A DNA stretch of 64,000 nt, taken from positions 582,001 to 646,000 of the forward strand of contig NC_012914.1 in assembly GCF_000023585.1 (NCBI RefSeq). Reading direction: 5' to 3'. The notes below the pieces were generated by a model. It was not told where the DNA came from. It made no database searches and saw only the letters and a list, made by a program, of their open reading frames with translations. This DNA comes from Paenibacillus sp. JDR-2 (GTDB lineage Bacteria > Bacillota > Bacilli > Paenibacillales > Paenibacillaceae). The translations under genes and the position numbers were made by a program. Positions 31,879 through 41,481 of the stretch are shown here, piece after piece; position 1 is the first letter of the stretch; each line of letters opens with the position of its first letter.

Positions 31879-34065
31879 TCAATTGCTCTCATGAAGGCGC
31901 AAGGTGTAGGATTTACCCGTTTCCGTATGGAAAGAGATGATATCGGCAGATAGCTGCCATGCTACTTCTTTTTGCTGATTACCGTCAACTTCCATTAAAG
32001 AGAATGCTTTGTTTGGCCATGGATTAAAGATGCGGCAAGCTTGGCCTTTCTCGCTTGTAAGCTCAATGCGCGTTACCGTGCCTCCCGACAGCTCGCTGGA
32101 GATAACAAATGCTCCAACAGCACGCAGATTGTGGAAACGGGCAGCTTTGTCCCGGGGCCAGACCGGGAACAGCCTGATCACATGTTCATGGCTTTGCAGC
32201 AGCATCTCGTTGATAGCCGAAGGTACTCCGCTGCAGCATTCGATGCCACCTCCACCGAAGAAAATAAAGAGATTCGCGAAGCTGTGCTCCGAGCATTGGC
32301 GGCGAAGCTCGCGCAAAATCGTCTCGGGATCATAACCGACACGCGCCGCGGCGGTAAATATCGTCGGAAAACCGTTATAGTCGGTCCATCGATTGAGCAC
32401 CGTAATCGTATCCTTGGCAATCTCCAAAAGCCTAGGATCCGAATCAAGGCCTATTCCGCCGGCAGGCCAAATATGCTGAATGGCCAGCGTATTGTCCGGC
32501 CACCAATCGTAACCTTGCTCCGTTAAGCGGAATATCGTTTTCCCTTCGCGCTGATACGTTGGATACTCGCTAATATGCTCCACAATATGAGTCCACTTCA
32601 CGTGACGGTCTGCATCGAGCTGCAATTGCCGGGAAATATCGAGCAGTCCTTTAAATAACAGTCGGATGAGCGCTAATGAAAGGATGGGATTCATATCCTC
32701 CAAGCCGCGGTCCCAATGATCATCGTCGTGCGACTCTGTATAGGTTCCGACTTCATGAATAGCATCGCGGTAAATCACGTAACGGCCATTCTCGAAGGTC
32801 AGGTAATCCTCCCAGAAATTCGCAACCTCAGTAAGGAAGGGGTATACGAATCCAGCGTAGTCCAAATCATAGGTATGGTAAAACCGCATCAGCATGTTGA
32901 CCGTGCTTAGCGCCGAATTACTCTTTTGTCCCAAAAACATATGCCCGTTCTCATAGGGGGTATTGCACAATGCGGTGGGTAAACCTTTCGGGCCAATACC
33001 GACATCGTAGTAGAGTCCTCGGCATCCCAAGTATTCCTTCGCGTACCGGCGGCCGTTCGACATATACTCCAGCAGCGGCGTATCATACGGTTCGCTTAGT
33101 TCAATGTGGTTGGATGAATATACGCCCCACCAAGGGGCCTGGTAATTGTAATTCAAGTGGTAATCGCCCGACCATTCCGGGGTATCCGTCGTAATCCAAT
33201 TGCCGAACAAGCCAGGCGCGAACTTCTTGTTGCGGCTGCAGCAGGCCATAATGTAATGGGAGCCGTACCAGAACTTTTCCAGTAATTCATCCCCGATGTC
33301 AATGGCAGACTTGGACCAGAACGTGCTCCACCAGTCCTCATGGTCACAGCGCAGCGAAGCAATCAAATCCTCATCGATAAGACCGACTTTGCGAATCGAT
33401 TCCTGCAAATAATGTTCCTCGTCATGGTTCGTCATTACGTAGGCAATCAAATATTGTTTTGTTCCAGGCTGCAGCTTAAAGGAATGACTACCCGCCGAGC
33501 TGCGCATAGCGATAACGCCTTCCGTTGGCCATTCGATGTCGTCGCCTGAAAATTTGCGTGCCGCCCAAACCGTATCGCCATCCTGCCCATAGTCCGTTTC
33601 CGATTCATTACCCGGCTGCACCCACAGATCCGTGGTAACGGAAACCGCTTGCCCTTCGCAGCTCAGTTCAACGATTAACGCATTTTCCATGGCTGAAATC
33701 CAAGAGGTCATGTATACCGTCGCGGCCGAGCCACGAAATGTCGATACGATTTTGGCTTCATCCAATTGCTGCTCGCAATAATACGAAGCGTTTACCAGAT
33801 CAGGTATATGAATATCGATTCCGCCGAGCAGGCACGGGCTGCCATTTGGGTACATCAGCTGCGCTTTCCAGAAATCCGTTTTCGATATCCATACACGCTG
33901 TTGTTCAGGTCTTCCGCTAATGGTGACGCCGAGATCGCCATTGCCGATTACCGGGCTATCAACGACTTTGTCCGAAGGTACAGTCTTCGGCGGTTCCGTA
34001 AAGATTCCCTTATACTGCTTCACTCTCTGCTTCCATTCCGTTGCTTCCACGCTAGTATCCACCAC
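31879..34065 (-). CDS. Six-hairpin glycosidase superfamily hydrolase (GH95-like)
   Basis: 728 aa, no signal peptide, so cytoplasmic. DSPVIGNGDLGVTISGRPEQ at the N-terminus is typical of the (alpha/alpha)6 GH95/GH65-like enzymes; later SGDYHLNYNYQAPWW, YRDAIHEVGTYTESHDDDHW and GGIECCSGVPSAINEMLLQS form the barrel core. It probably degrades the oligosaccharide imported by the ABC transporter encoded just upstream. The GTG start at 34065 has only a weak ribosome binding site; other GTGs nearby are possible. It is the last gene of the operon, 64 bp after the binding protein. Confidence 0.8.
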   Translation of the reverse strand: MVDTSVEATEWKQRVKQYKGIFTEPPKTVPSDKVVDSPVIGNGDLGVTISGRPEQQRVWISKTDFWKAQLMYPNGSPCLLGGIDIHIPDLVNASYYCEQQLDEAKIVSTFRGSAATVYMTSWISAMENALIVELSCEGQAVSVTTDLWVQPGNESETDYGQDGDTVWAARKFSGDDIEWPTEGVIAMRSSAGSHSFKLQPGTKQYLIAYVMTNHDEEHYLQESIRKVGLIDEDLIASLRCDHEDWWSTFWSKSAIDIGDELLEKFWYGSHYIMACCSRNKKFAPGLFGNWITTDTPEWSGDYHLNYNYQAPWWGVYSSNHIELSEPYDTPLLEYMSNGRRYAKEYLGCRGLYYDVGIGPKGLPTALCNTPYENGHMFLGQKSNSALSTVNMLMRFYHTYDLDYAGFVYPFLTEVANFWEDYLTFENGRYVIYRDAIHEVGTYTESHDDDHWDRGLEDMNPILSLALIRLLFKGLLDISRQLQLDADRHVKWTHIVEHISEYPTYQREGKTIFRLTEQGYDWWPDNTLAIQHIWPAGGIGLDSDPRLLEIAKDTITVLNRWTDYNGFPTIFTAAARVGYDPETILRELRRQCSEHSFANLFIFFGGGGIECCSGVPSAINEMLLQSHEHVIRLFPVWPRDKAARFHNLRAVGAFVISSELSGGTVTRIELTSEKGQACRIFNPWPNKAFSLMEVDGNQQKEVAWQLSADIISFHTETGKSYTLRLHESN

Positions 34066-34087
34066 CAGTTTTGAATGTTCATACGCA

Positions 34088-34120
34088 ATGCCCGTCTCCT
34101 GGGAAGGGGATAACGGGCAT
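34088..34120. other. Intergenic hairpin between binding protein and glycosidase
   Basis: ATGCCCGT (34088-34095) and ACGGGCAT (34113-34120) form an 8-bp stem without a T-run. It may stabilise the transcript end of the highly expressed binding-protein gene and lower expression of the glycosidase; this is inference. Confidence 0.4.
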
Positions 34121-34129
34121 AATCGCTAA

Positions 34130-35791
34130 CTATTTATTTGCTGCACGTCTTTCTTCGTATCTTTTCAGCGCATCCTCATAGATGTTGAGCACTTTGTCGA
34201 GATCGCCCGTTTTTTTAATTTTAGCTTGGAAAGCCGCCCAGTTATCGAAGCTTTCTTTGCCATTCACGAATTTATTTTGCATTTCCGCTACAAACGTATT
34301 TACCGGCGACATCACCGAAGTAATTTGCTCGCGTTCCGTATCGGTAAATTCAAGACTAGGCTCGAAAATCATAGGAGGGACGTAGTCGTTAGGGAACGGG
34401 ATGTCTTGGAACGCGGTCTCCCATGGTTGATCAACCGGCTTGCCATTGATGATACCGGAATCTTTAGGCGCAAAATCAACGAATGCTCTTGTATCAATCG
34501 CCATCTGCAGGCCGGGACGGTAGGAGCTGCTTGAACGCATTCCGTATTTATCGCCTTCCATCCACGGGTTGTCCGCATGTTTAATCGAATCCACGAAGGT
34601 TGGTTTGCCGCTGGCGTCTTTCGTATAGGTCGTACCTTCGATTCCCCAAGTAATCAGGGTTACAATGTCCGGCTTGTATTGCAAATCCATCAGCTTAACT
34701 AAATCCTTCACATTCTTAGCCTTCGGACTGACAACCATCACTGCGCCCGAGCTAACGCTTACGGAGCTGAAGTCGTTCACGCTTTGCCATGCTTTCCCGT
34801 ATTTAGGGTTGTCGGGGAACAAGGAAATGACGAATTTCTCTCCTCCGGTTGAAGCGCGGTTCCAGTCCCCGGCGAAGGTAAACCAGTTAGACAGCAAGAT
34901 GAAGTTCGTGCCGTTCATTGCTTTTTTCTTTACTGCGTCGGATTTATCCGAGAACGACTCAGGGTCTAGCAGCTTCTCCGCGTACAGCTTATTTGCAAAC
35001 TGCAGCGCTTCCTTATAGGAGTCTTCGAACGGCCCGTATACATAATTTTTCCCATTCCAATAGATGGAGGAGCCGCCGTTATGATTAGCGTAAAAGAGCG
35101 AATCGAAAGAGCCGCCTTGCGTATTGACCGGATAGGAATTCGGATATTTTTCTTTTAACGTTTTGGCAGCCGCGTACAGCTCGTCCAACGTAGTTGGAAT
35201 AGGGAGGCCTTCCTTTTGAAAAATATCATAGCGGTAAGTTGCCGGCGTGTATACGCCCATTCCTTTATCCTTCGCCTGCCGAGGAAGGTCTATATTCCAT
35301 AATCCATAGAACTGACCGTCGGATCGGATCGCTTTGATTTTACCGTCCGTCGCTTGGTCGACCAGGCCCAAGTAGTTCGGCAGCAGATCCGTATACTTGC
35401 TTAAATCAAGGAACGTGCCTTCCGTTTCGTATTGCTTATAGAGGTCTTTACTCATGACCATGAATAGATCCGTCGTATCTCCGCTGGCAAGCAGAAGTTT
35501 GGATTTCTCATCGTACTCGCCAATCGGGATGTAATTAAATTTTATGTCGAGCTTCTTGCCCATAAGGGCTTCCATCTGTTTAACCCATTCCTTCTGCACC
35601 ATAGAATCCTCGATTTTGGCGCCGAAGGAGGGCAGCGTTACGGAAAAGCTTAGCGTTCCTCCAGCTTGCTCCGCAGCTTTGGTGTTTCCTGAGGTTGCGG
35701 TAGTAGAGTCAGAGCTGCAACCTGCCAGAACGGTTCCCGTGCTTAATACGCCTGCAAGCAATAAAGAAGTTAATTTGATGCGTTGTCTCAT
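34130..35791 (-). CDS. Sugar ABC transporter substrate-binding lipoprotein
   Basis: 553-aa extracellular solute-binding protein of the large YtcQ/LplA type common in Paenibacillus. Signal peptide with lipobox VLAGC (lipidated Cys about residue 24) and a Ser/Thr-rich linker follow. The fold shows LDIKFNYIPIGEYDEKSKLL and GDTTDLFMVMSKD near the N-terminal lobe. The ATG at 35791 has AGGAGGGG directly before; the frame is open to 35818 but those codons overlap the ribosome binding site. Lies between two permease genes and a glycosidase; no ATPase gene is in the operon, so a shared MsmX-type ATPase is expected. Confidence 0.93.
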   Translation of the reverse strand: MRQRIKLTSLLLAGVLSTGTVLAGCSSDSTTATSGNTKAAEQAGGTLSFSVTLPSFGAKIEDSMVQKEWVKQMEALMGKKLDIKFNYIPIGEYDEKSKLLLASGDTTDLFMVMSKDLYKQYETEGTFLDLSKYTDLLPNYLGLVDQATDGKIKAIRSDGQFYGLWNIDLPRQAKDKGMGVYTPATYRYDIFQKEGLPIPTTLDELYAAAKTLKEKYPNSYPVNTQGGSFDSLFYANHNGGSSIYWNGKNYVYGPFEDSYKEALQFANKLYAEKLLDPESFSDKSDAVKKKAMNGTNFILLSNWFTFAGDWNRASTGGEKFVISLFPDNPKYGKAWQSVNDFSSVSVSSGAVMVVSPKAKNVKDLVKLMDLQYKPDIVTLITWGIEGTTYTKDASGKPTFVDSIKHADNPWMEGDKYGMRSSSSYRPGLQMAIDTRAFVDFAPKDSGIINGKPVDQPWETAFQDIPFPNDYVPPMIFEPSLEFTDTEREQITSVMSPVNTFVAEMQNKFVNGKESFDNWAAFQAKIKKTGDLDKVLNIYEDALKRYEERRAANK

Positions 35792-35889
35792 CTTTACCCC
35801 TCCTGGAATCATTGTCATCTACGCGCGAATGTTGCTAGACTCAGGTCTCTTTTCGAATAGGCACCACTCCTCTCGGCAGCCTTGGAAAA

Positions 35890-36780
35890 TCAGCCTTTAA
35901 CCGCACCAATCATGACGCCTTTCACGAAATACTTCTGGAGAAACGGATAAATCACCATGATGGGAAACATCGCAATGACGACGATCGCCATTTGAATGTT
36001 TTTGGGACTAATATTCATTTGCGACAGCATCGCCTGCATGACTTCCGTTCCGGTTCCGGAATCAAAGGAAATGGAAAACAGATATTTTCTTAAAATGAGC
36101 TGTAAAGGATACTTGCTCTCGTCCTGCAGATAGACGAGGGCTTCAAACCAGCTATTCCAGCTTCCGACAATGCCGAATAGTGCAAAGGTGGCCAAGAGCG
36201 GTTTGGATAACGGCAAAATGATTTTTATTAATATTTGAATATCGTTAGCGCCGTCGATTACGGCGGATTCTCGCAAATCGGCCGGTATCGTTTGATAGAA
36301 GGATCTGAACAAAAAGACATTAAACGCGGACACACAGCCTGGAATAATGATAATCCAGTAGGTATCAAGCAAATGAAGGCTGCGTGCAAGCAAATACGAA
36401 GGGATCAAGCCGCCGCTAAAGAACATCGTAATGACCAGAAAAATCGAAAGAAATTTTTTGGCCACGAATTCCGGGATTGTCAGCGGGTAGGCCATCAGGG
36501 AAGTGAAGGTTAGCATAAACAGGGTGGATCCGACAGCGTAAATGATGGAATGAGCGTAACCCGAATAGAGGAAAGGATCCTTCAATATGTACCTGTAACC
36601 GCCAAGATTAAAGCCCTTCGGAAAAATCGTAATATCGCCCCTAAGGATATGCTCGGAATTGCTTAAAGAAGTTGCAATAACGTTCAAGAATGGATATAAC
36701 ATGGCCACGCATAGAAGCAGCATCAACACCATGTTCAACAAATCAAATATCCTCGATCCAATACTCTCTTTACCTACCAA
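35890..36780 (-). CDS. Carbohydrate ABC transporter permease (LplC/YtcP type)
   Basis: 296-aa inner-membrane subunit with six spans. The EAA loop that contacts the ATPase is ESAVIDGANDIQILIKIILP (about residues 187-206). C-terminus ends YFVKGVMIGAVKG, the family's conserved ending. TTG start at 36780 with AGGAGGTG 7 bp before it. 13 bp separate it from the first permease. Confidence 0.94.
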   Translation of the reverse strand: MVGKESIGSRIFDLLNMVLMLLLCVAMLYPFLNVIATSLSNSEHILRGDITIFPKGFNLGGYRYILKDPFLYSGYAHSIIYAVGSTLFMLTFTSLMAYPLTIPEFVAKKFLSIFLVITMFFSGGLIPSYLLARSLHLLDTYWIIIIPGCVSAFNVFLFRSFYQTIPADLRESAVIDGANDIQILIKIILPLSKPLLATFALFGIVGSWNSWFEALVYLQDESKYPLQLILRKYLFSISFDSGTGTEVMQAMLSQMNISPKNIQMAIVVIAMFPIMVIYPFLQKYFVKGVMIGAVKG

Positions 36781-36793
36781 ACTTGTTCACCTC

Positions 36794-37705
36794 CTACCAA
36801 ATACTCGTGTTTGATACTTTGCGGCTAAGCATATTTGCCCCTATGAGCAAGATGAACGCAACAAATGACTGGAAGAGCCCTATGGCCGTTGTATACTCGA
36901 ATCTGGACCCCATGATGCCTTCGCGATAAAGATAGGTCCCGATAACATCCGCAACCTCATAGGTGTCCGGGTTATAGAGCAGGAGAATCTTCTGAAAATC
37001 CGTTCCCAAAATGCCGCTAAGGGACAAAATAAGCAAAATGATTGTTGTTGGTTTGATGTGCGGCCAGTTAATATTCAGCACTTTCTTCCAACGGTTTGCA
37101 CCGTCTATATTCGCAACGTCATAGAGCGTAGGATCAACGCTGCTTAATGCCGCCAGATACAAGATTGTGCCAAAGCCGATTCCTTGCCATATGCTTGAGC
37201 TGATAAATATGGTCCTGAACCATTCGGGTTCTGACAGAAACACAATCGGGTCGCTGCCGAACCAAGCCGCAATTTGGTTAAACAAGCCGTCTCTTTCGGT
37301 GAAGGTTCGAAGAATGCCGATAATAATGACCGTGGAAATGAAGTGCGGCAAATAGGAGATCGTCTGTACCGCTTTTTTGAATATGGGACGTTTTAATTCA
37401 TTGAATAGCAAAGCCAGTATAATCGGGGCGGGAAATCCCCACAGCAAGGAGTAGAAGCCTAACAATAAGGTGTTCTTGAGCACCCTCATGGCCATCGGAT
37501 CTTGAAAAAATAAAACGAAATACTTAAACCCTACCCAATCGCTGCCCCACATCCCGCGTACCGCGCTATACTTTTTAAATGCGATCTGGATTCCGTACAT
37601 CGGAAAGTAACTGAATACCAATACAACCAAAAAACCGGGCAGGACCATTAAAAATAAATACCGCTGCTTCCAACATGCCTTGAAAAGCTTGTGTGCGCTT
37701 ACCAT
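36794..37705 (-). CDS. Carbohydrate ABC transporter permease (LplB/YteP type)
   Basis: 303-aa membrane permease, six spans, EAA loop YDVANIDGANRWKKVLNINW (about residues 200-219). The N-terminal RYLFLMVLPGFLVVLVFSYF and PMYGIQIAFKKYS segments are typical of LplB-like proteins. First gene of the minus-strand operon; promoter and cre site lie 55-105 bp upstream. Confidence 0.94.
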   Translation of the reverse strand: MVSAHKLFKACWKQRYLFLMVLPGFLVVLVFSYFPMYGIQIAFKKYSAVRGMWGSDWVGFKYFVLFFQDPMAMRVLKNTLLLGFYSLLWGFPAPIILALLFNELKRPIFKKAVQTISYLPHFISTVIIIGILRTFTERDGLFNQIAAWFGSDPIVFLSEPEWFRTIFISSSIWQGIGFGTILYLAALSSVDPTLYDVANIDGANRWKKVLNINWPHIKPTTIILLILSLSGILGTDFQKILLLYNPDTYEVADVIGTYLYREGIMGSRFEYTTAIGLFQSFVAFILLIGANMLSRKVSNTSIW

Positions 37706-37761
37706 CTTTTTTCACCCCTCAGACAACATGGTATTTCCAGATTCTCTGGATCAATTAATAG

Positions 37762-37778
37762 ATTGTTTCCGCTTACAA
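37762..37778 (-). promoter_or_regulatory. CcpA catabolite-responsive element (cre)
   Basis: Minus strand TTGTAAGCGGAAACAAT matches the consensus WTGNAARCGNWWNCAWW at every fixed position. It lies just downstream of the -10 box of the ABC operon, where CcpA binding would block transcription when preferred sugars are present. Confidence 0.85.
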
Positions 37779-37781
37779 AGA

Positions 37782-37810
37782 ACAATACAGCCGATGAACA
37801 TCTGTGTCAA
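37782..37810 (-). promoter_or_regulatory. Sigma-A promoter of the sugar ABC operon
   Basis: TTGACA (37810-37805), 17-bp spacer, TATTGT (37787-37782) on the minus strand. Confidence 0.85.
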
Positions 37811-37823
37811 TATATTAATTTAT

Positions 37824-37854
37824 TGTATCTAAAAATTGATATAAAAATGATACA
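37824..37854. promoter_or_regulatory. Candidate operator of the GntR/LacI-type regulator
   Basis: TGTATC (37824-37829) and GATACA (37849-37854) form an inverted repeat with 19 bp between, just upstream of the -35 box. A GATACA half-site also lies next to the regulator's own promoter at 39124-39129, which suggests one shared regulator; binding is inferred. Confidence 0.5.
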
Positions 37855-37881
37855 GAAGGGGCGACCTGATCAAAGCTTAAA

Positions 37882-37932
37882 TCGAAAAAACGGCTTTGTT
37901 GAATATCCATAAAGGAAATTCAACAAAGCCGT
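37882..37932 (-). terminator. Terminator of the GntR-family gene
   Basis: AACGGCTTTGTTGAAT (37889-37904) and ATTCAACAAAGCCGTT (37917-37932) are perfectly complementary; T6 follows on the minus strand. It isolates the regulator from the ABC operon. Confidence 0.92.
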
Positions 37933-37957
37933 TAATTGGGATAGTATAAATTTTTCG

Positions 37958-39052
37958 TTAGGTGACAATCGATTTCACGGACTTGCCGATATACATTTTC
38001 GAATTGCATACTTGTCCGTAAAAAGATTGGTTTTCATGGTCGTCAATCATGTTCAGCAATAATTTTGCAGCGCATTGCCCCATTTCATAAAAGGGCTGCG
38101 TGACACCGGTGACATTTAATTTACTTCTGCGATTTAAATTCTCGGCGTCATACGTGACAAGCGATACATCCTCAGGGATGCGATAATTCAGGTTCTCGAA
38201 CGAACGGATAGCGGCTTCGGCAATTTGATCGTTTGCAGTAAAAACAGCCGTGAACTGCATCTCCTTCATTTTTTTCTCTAGAACTTCACAATACGCATCG
38301 AATTCATCGATGAAATCCTCGTTTTTCGTTGAAATGAAAACTTCAAATTCATCGGAATACTCTAAATCCGAGTCGATAAATGCTTGTTTAAAGCCGCAGA
38401 GCCGCTCATTTATCGTACTTATATTTGAATTTTTAATAAATAATATTCGTCGATGACCTTGTGCAATGAGAAGCTTGGTTAGATTGTAAGCGCCTGTAAG
38501 ATTATCGCTGGTAACATACGGAATACTGGTGTTGTGGACAGCACGATCCAAATTTACATGCTTAATACCGTTGCTCTCCAGCATAGAGAAGATCCGGTTA
38601 TTGATCTCTTCATGCCCTTGGTTCATTATGGGACTTAGAATAACCCCTTCAACCTTTCTTTCCACCGCTCCTCGCACGAGAGATTCCAGCTTTGCCATGT
38701 TCCGATCGTCACTTGAGCTTAACAGCTGATATCCCCTCAAAAACAACACGTCTTCCACGCCTCTTAATGCAGTCGCCCAAATCGGATTATCAATTCCGAA
38801 TACAAAAGCGGCTACCAGACGAGAGCCGCCCGGCAGAGGTTCCTTCCCTTTATCCATGAATGTTCCTCTCCGGGTATCCCGGATCAGCCAGCCTTCCTCC
38901 GCCAGCTCCTTAATCGCCTTCTCAATCGTATTCACGCTAGACTCGTAATATTGGGCGAACTCGCGGCTGGATGGTAATCTATAGCCTTCCGTCCATTCTC
39001 CACTATTCAGCCGTCGCTTAATATCTTCCTTTATAACGGTGTACTTAGCCAC
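37958..39052 (-). CDS. GntR/LacI-type transcriptional regulator (AraR-like)
   Basis: 364 aa. N-terminal GntR winged helix (about residues 1-70: RRLNSGEWTEGYRLPSSREF and the following AQYYESSVNTIEKAIKELAE) joined to a LacI/periplasmic-binding-like sensor domain (about 80-360, with VEGVILSPIMNQG, INERLCGFKQAF and EDVSLVTYDAENL). This architecture is that of AraR, a repressor released by a sugar. It precedes the ABC operon on the same strand with its own promoter and terminator, so it most likely controls that operon. Confidence 0.92.
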   Translation of the reverse strand: MAKYTVIKEDIKRRLNSGEWTEGYRLPSSREFAQYYESSVNTIEKAIKELAEEGWLIRDTRRGTFMDKGKEPLPGGSRLVAAFVFGIDNPIWATALRGVEDVLFLRGYQLLSSSDDRNMAKLESLVRGAVERKVEGVILSPIMNQGHEEINNRIFSMLESNGIKHVNLDRAVHNTSIPYVTSDNLTGAYNLTKLLIAQGHRRILFIKNSNISTINERLCGFKQAFIDSDLEYSDEFEVFISTKNEDFIDEFDAYCEVLEKKMKEMQFTAVFTANDQIAEAAIRSFENLNYRIPEDVSLVTYDAENLNRRSKLNVTGVTQPFYEMGQCAAKLLLNMIDDHENQSFYGQVCNSKMYIGKSVKSIVT

Positions 39053-39087
39053 AACCGCACATTCCCCTCATCCAGAACTTATCTTTC

Positions 39088-39129
39088 AATGTACTCTTCG
39101 CCATTATCTGTGTCAAGTTTTTTGATACA
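39088..39129 (-). promoter_or_regulatory. Promoter of the GntR-family gene with operator half-site
   Basis: TTGACA (39116-39111), 17-bp spacer, TACATT (39093-39088) on the minus strand; TGTATC half-site at 39129-39124. The stretch TTGACACAGAT is identical in this promoter and in that of the ABC operon, suggesting autoregulation. Confidence 0.6.
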
Positions 39130-39264
39130 AGGGGTCCTTAACCTGAAGAGGAGCGGATGCGAGGTAGGGGATGAGTCAACGAGCAAATGCGAGAAACTAC
39201 TTTGCAAATCACTAGAAAAACAGATTATGATGAAGGTAGCTAGAAACGGGGAGGGATCAGGGGA

Positions 39265-41379
39265 ATGAGTCAAGATCAATTACATGTGGATGCTCTTTTG
39301 AAAGCGGTTACGGATCGGTTGATTCCAGGGGATGATTGGCAGTCGGCAAGCGATGCGGGAGTCTTAACCTATTTGGAGCGTTATGCCGCACAAGATGCTG
39401 CTGTCTGGGCGAAAATAATTGAACCCGGAATCCGCTCTTTGCAAGAGGAAGCAATAAGGCTTCATGGGAAGCCGTTTTCCGAATTGCCTGCCGATGAGCA
39501 GGATCAACTGCTGCAAGAGGCGGAGTCTGATGCCTACCGGGATTGGCCTGTTTCGTCGAAGCTATTTTTTGATACACTATTGAATCTAACAGTTGAAGGT
39601 TACTACGGAACTCCGGAAGCTGGAGGGAATAGAGAAGGAAAGTCGTGGGAGATGATAGGCTTTCGTCCGGGCCCCGTGGCAGAGGCGATTGCGCCAGCTC
39701 CGGAGGCCGATTTTCCGCATAAAACGCTTGAGCAGCTGCGAGACAGATACGATGCGGTTGTGATCGGGGCCGGAGCAGGGGGATCGGTAGCTGCGGCCGT
39801 CCTGGCCGAGTCCGGCATGCAAGTGCTTGTAGTCGAGCGCGGAAGCTGGCTGAAATACGATCAGATTGGCAGGGATCACCTGCGGAATCACCGGATTAGC
39901 AAATACGGGCATAACACGGGTCCGGATGCGGAAGGCAATCCCCGCACGTTTGCTATGGCGGACGGAAGCGAACGAATAACGCTGCCTATTGATGGCGATT
40001 ACCATAATAATGCGATGACGGTTGGTGGAGGCACGAGGGTTTACGGCGCGCAGGCGTGGCGTTTTCATACGGAAGATTTCCGTATGGCAAGCCGTTACGG
40101 AATACCGGAAGGCAGCTCGCTCGCCGACTGGCCGATCTCTTATGAAGATCTTGAGCCTTATTACCAGCGCGCGGAATGGGAAGTTGGCGTATCCGGCGAC
40201 GGGGGTGCCCATCCCGGGAGGGGCAAGCGTTACGGTCCTTATCCTATGCCAGCTATGCCTATGACGTTGGAAGCCGGACGGTTAGCCCGGGCTGCGCAAA
40301 AGCTGGGCTGGCATTCCGGTGCCGTACCGCTTCTTATCAATTCCGTTGAAAGGGACGGCCGGCAGGCTTGCGGCAGATGCGGTCAATGCGTGGGATTCGC
40401 CTGTCCAACGAACAGCAAGAACGGCGGGCATAATACGATGCTGGTAAGGGCGATAGCGACGGGCAATTGCGATCTGATCTGCGATACCTTTGCCGAGTAC
40501 ATAGATAGCGATGGAGGAAAGCATGCGACCGGAGTCCGTCTAGTGCAGGAAGTGAAGGGTTCGGTTCAGCGTCGGCCAATTCAGGCAGGACATGTGGTCG
40601 TTGCTGCGGGAGCGATTGAAAGCGCGCGGCTTCTGCTTAACTCCGCAAGCGATTCAGAGCCGGACGGAATCGGCAACCGGAATGGCCAAGTCGGCAGAAA
40701 TCTGCAGGGCCATGTATATTCCGGCGCTTACGGGATTTTTGACGAGGTGGTTCAAGACGGCCTTGGTCCAGGGGTCAGCATCGCGACTTTCAATACGGAA
40801 CATAGCAATTTGGGAATTATCGGCGGGGGGCTGCTCGCAAACGAGTTCACCCGGCTGCCTCTTATCCATTGGTATCGTGCGCTTTCGCCGAATGCGGCGA
40901 GATGGGGGATGAAGGGCAAGGAAACGATGCGGGATACCTTCCTGCGCACGAGCCAAATTCAAGGGCCAATTCAGGAGATTCCCAACGCCGAATCCAGGGT
41001 GCGGTTGTCAAAGTCGGTTAGGGACCGTTTTGGCATACCGGTCGCTTCCCTATCAGGCAGCGTTCATCCCGAGTCCCTTCGAGCTGCGGCTGTGCTGGGC
41101 GGGCAGGCGGAGAAGTGGCTGTGGGCAGCCGGTGCGCTTGAAGTCTGGCAGACCAAGCCGGGCGGGGGCTTAAGCGCAGGACAGCATCAGGCGGGTACAC
41201 TTCGTATGGGGAATGATCCCGAGACATCCGTCACCGATCCGTCTGGCCGCGTGCACGGATACGACAATCTGTGGGTGAGCGACGGATCCGTTCACGTGAC
41301 GAACGGCGGAGTAAATCCGGTTCTGACGATTATGGCATTAGCTTTCCGCACGGCGGATAACCTGGTGAAACTGGGCTAA
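39265..41379 (+). CDS. GMC oxidoreductase fused to gluconate-dehydrogenase subunit-3-like domain
   Basis: 704 aa. Residues 1-120 resemble the small subunit 3 of gluconate 2-dehydrogenase (LLKAVTDRLIPGDDW, ETLxKYA-like helices). From about residue 160 there is a GMC-type FAD enzyme: dinucleotide fold VVIGAGAGGSVAAAVLAESG, TVGGGTRVYGAQAWR, a cysteine cluster CGRCGQCVGFACPTNSKNGG (about 371-390), and the C-terminal substrate motif DGSVHVTNGGVNPVLTIMAL with the catalytic His-Asn pair. It probably oxidises a sugar or polyol and passes electrons to a quinone or cytochrome. No signal peptide is visible. GGGGAGGG lies before the ATG. Confidence 0.88.
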   Translation: MSQDQLHVDALLKAVTDRLIPGDDWQSASDAGVLTYLERYAAQDAAVWAKIIEPGIRSLQEEAIRLHGKPFSELPADEQDQLLQEAESDAYRDWPVSSKLFFDTLLNLTVEGYYGTPEAGGNREGKSWEMIGFRPGPVAEAIAPAPEADFPHKTLEQLRDRYDAVVIGAGAGGSVAAAVLAESGMQVLVVERGSWLKYDQIGRDHLRNHRISKYGHNTGPDAEGNPRTFAMADGSERITLPIDGDYHNNAMTVGGGTRVYGAQAWRFHTEDFRMASRYGIPEGSSLADWPISYEDLEPYYQRAEWEVGVSGDGGAHPGRGKRYGPYPMPAMPMTLEAGRLARAAQKLGWHSGAVPLLINSVERDGRQACGRCGQCVGFACPTNSKNGGHNTMLVRAIATGNCDLICDTFAEYIDSDGGKHATGVRLVQEVKGSVQRRPIQAGHVVVAAGAIESARLLLNSASDSEPDGIGNRNGQVGRNLQGHVYSGAYGIFDEVVQDGLGPGVSIATFNTEHSNLGIIGGGLLANEFTRLPLIHWYRALSPNAARWGMKGKETMRDTFLRTSQIQGPIQEIPNAESRVRLSKSVRDRFGIPVASLSGSVHPESLRAAAVLGGQAEKWLWAAGALEVWQTKPGGGLSAGQHQAGTLRMGNDPETSVTDPSGRVHGYDNLWVSDGSVHVTNGGVNPVLTIMALAFRTADNLVKLG

Positions 41380-41481
41380 TCACTGAGGCGAAATTATTTT
41401 ATAGGCCTTGTAGAAATCCGCATTCCGAAATCGACATAAGTATGCAAGTCAAATTAGTGATCGATGAGAGGAGCTTGAAGC

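Noticed and set aside
31879..34065. Glycosidase called as a specific alpha-L-fucosidase
   Set aside because: The six-hairpin superfamily is clear but the substrate-specific residues cannot be judged by eye.
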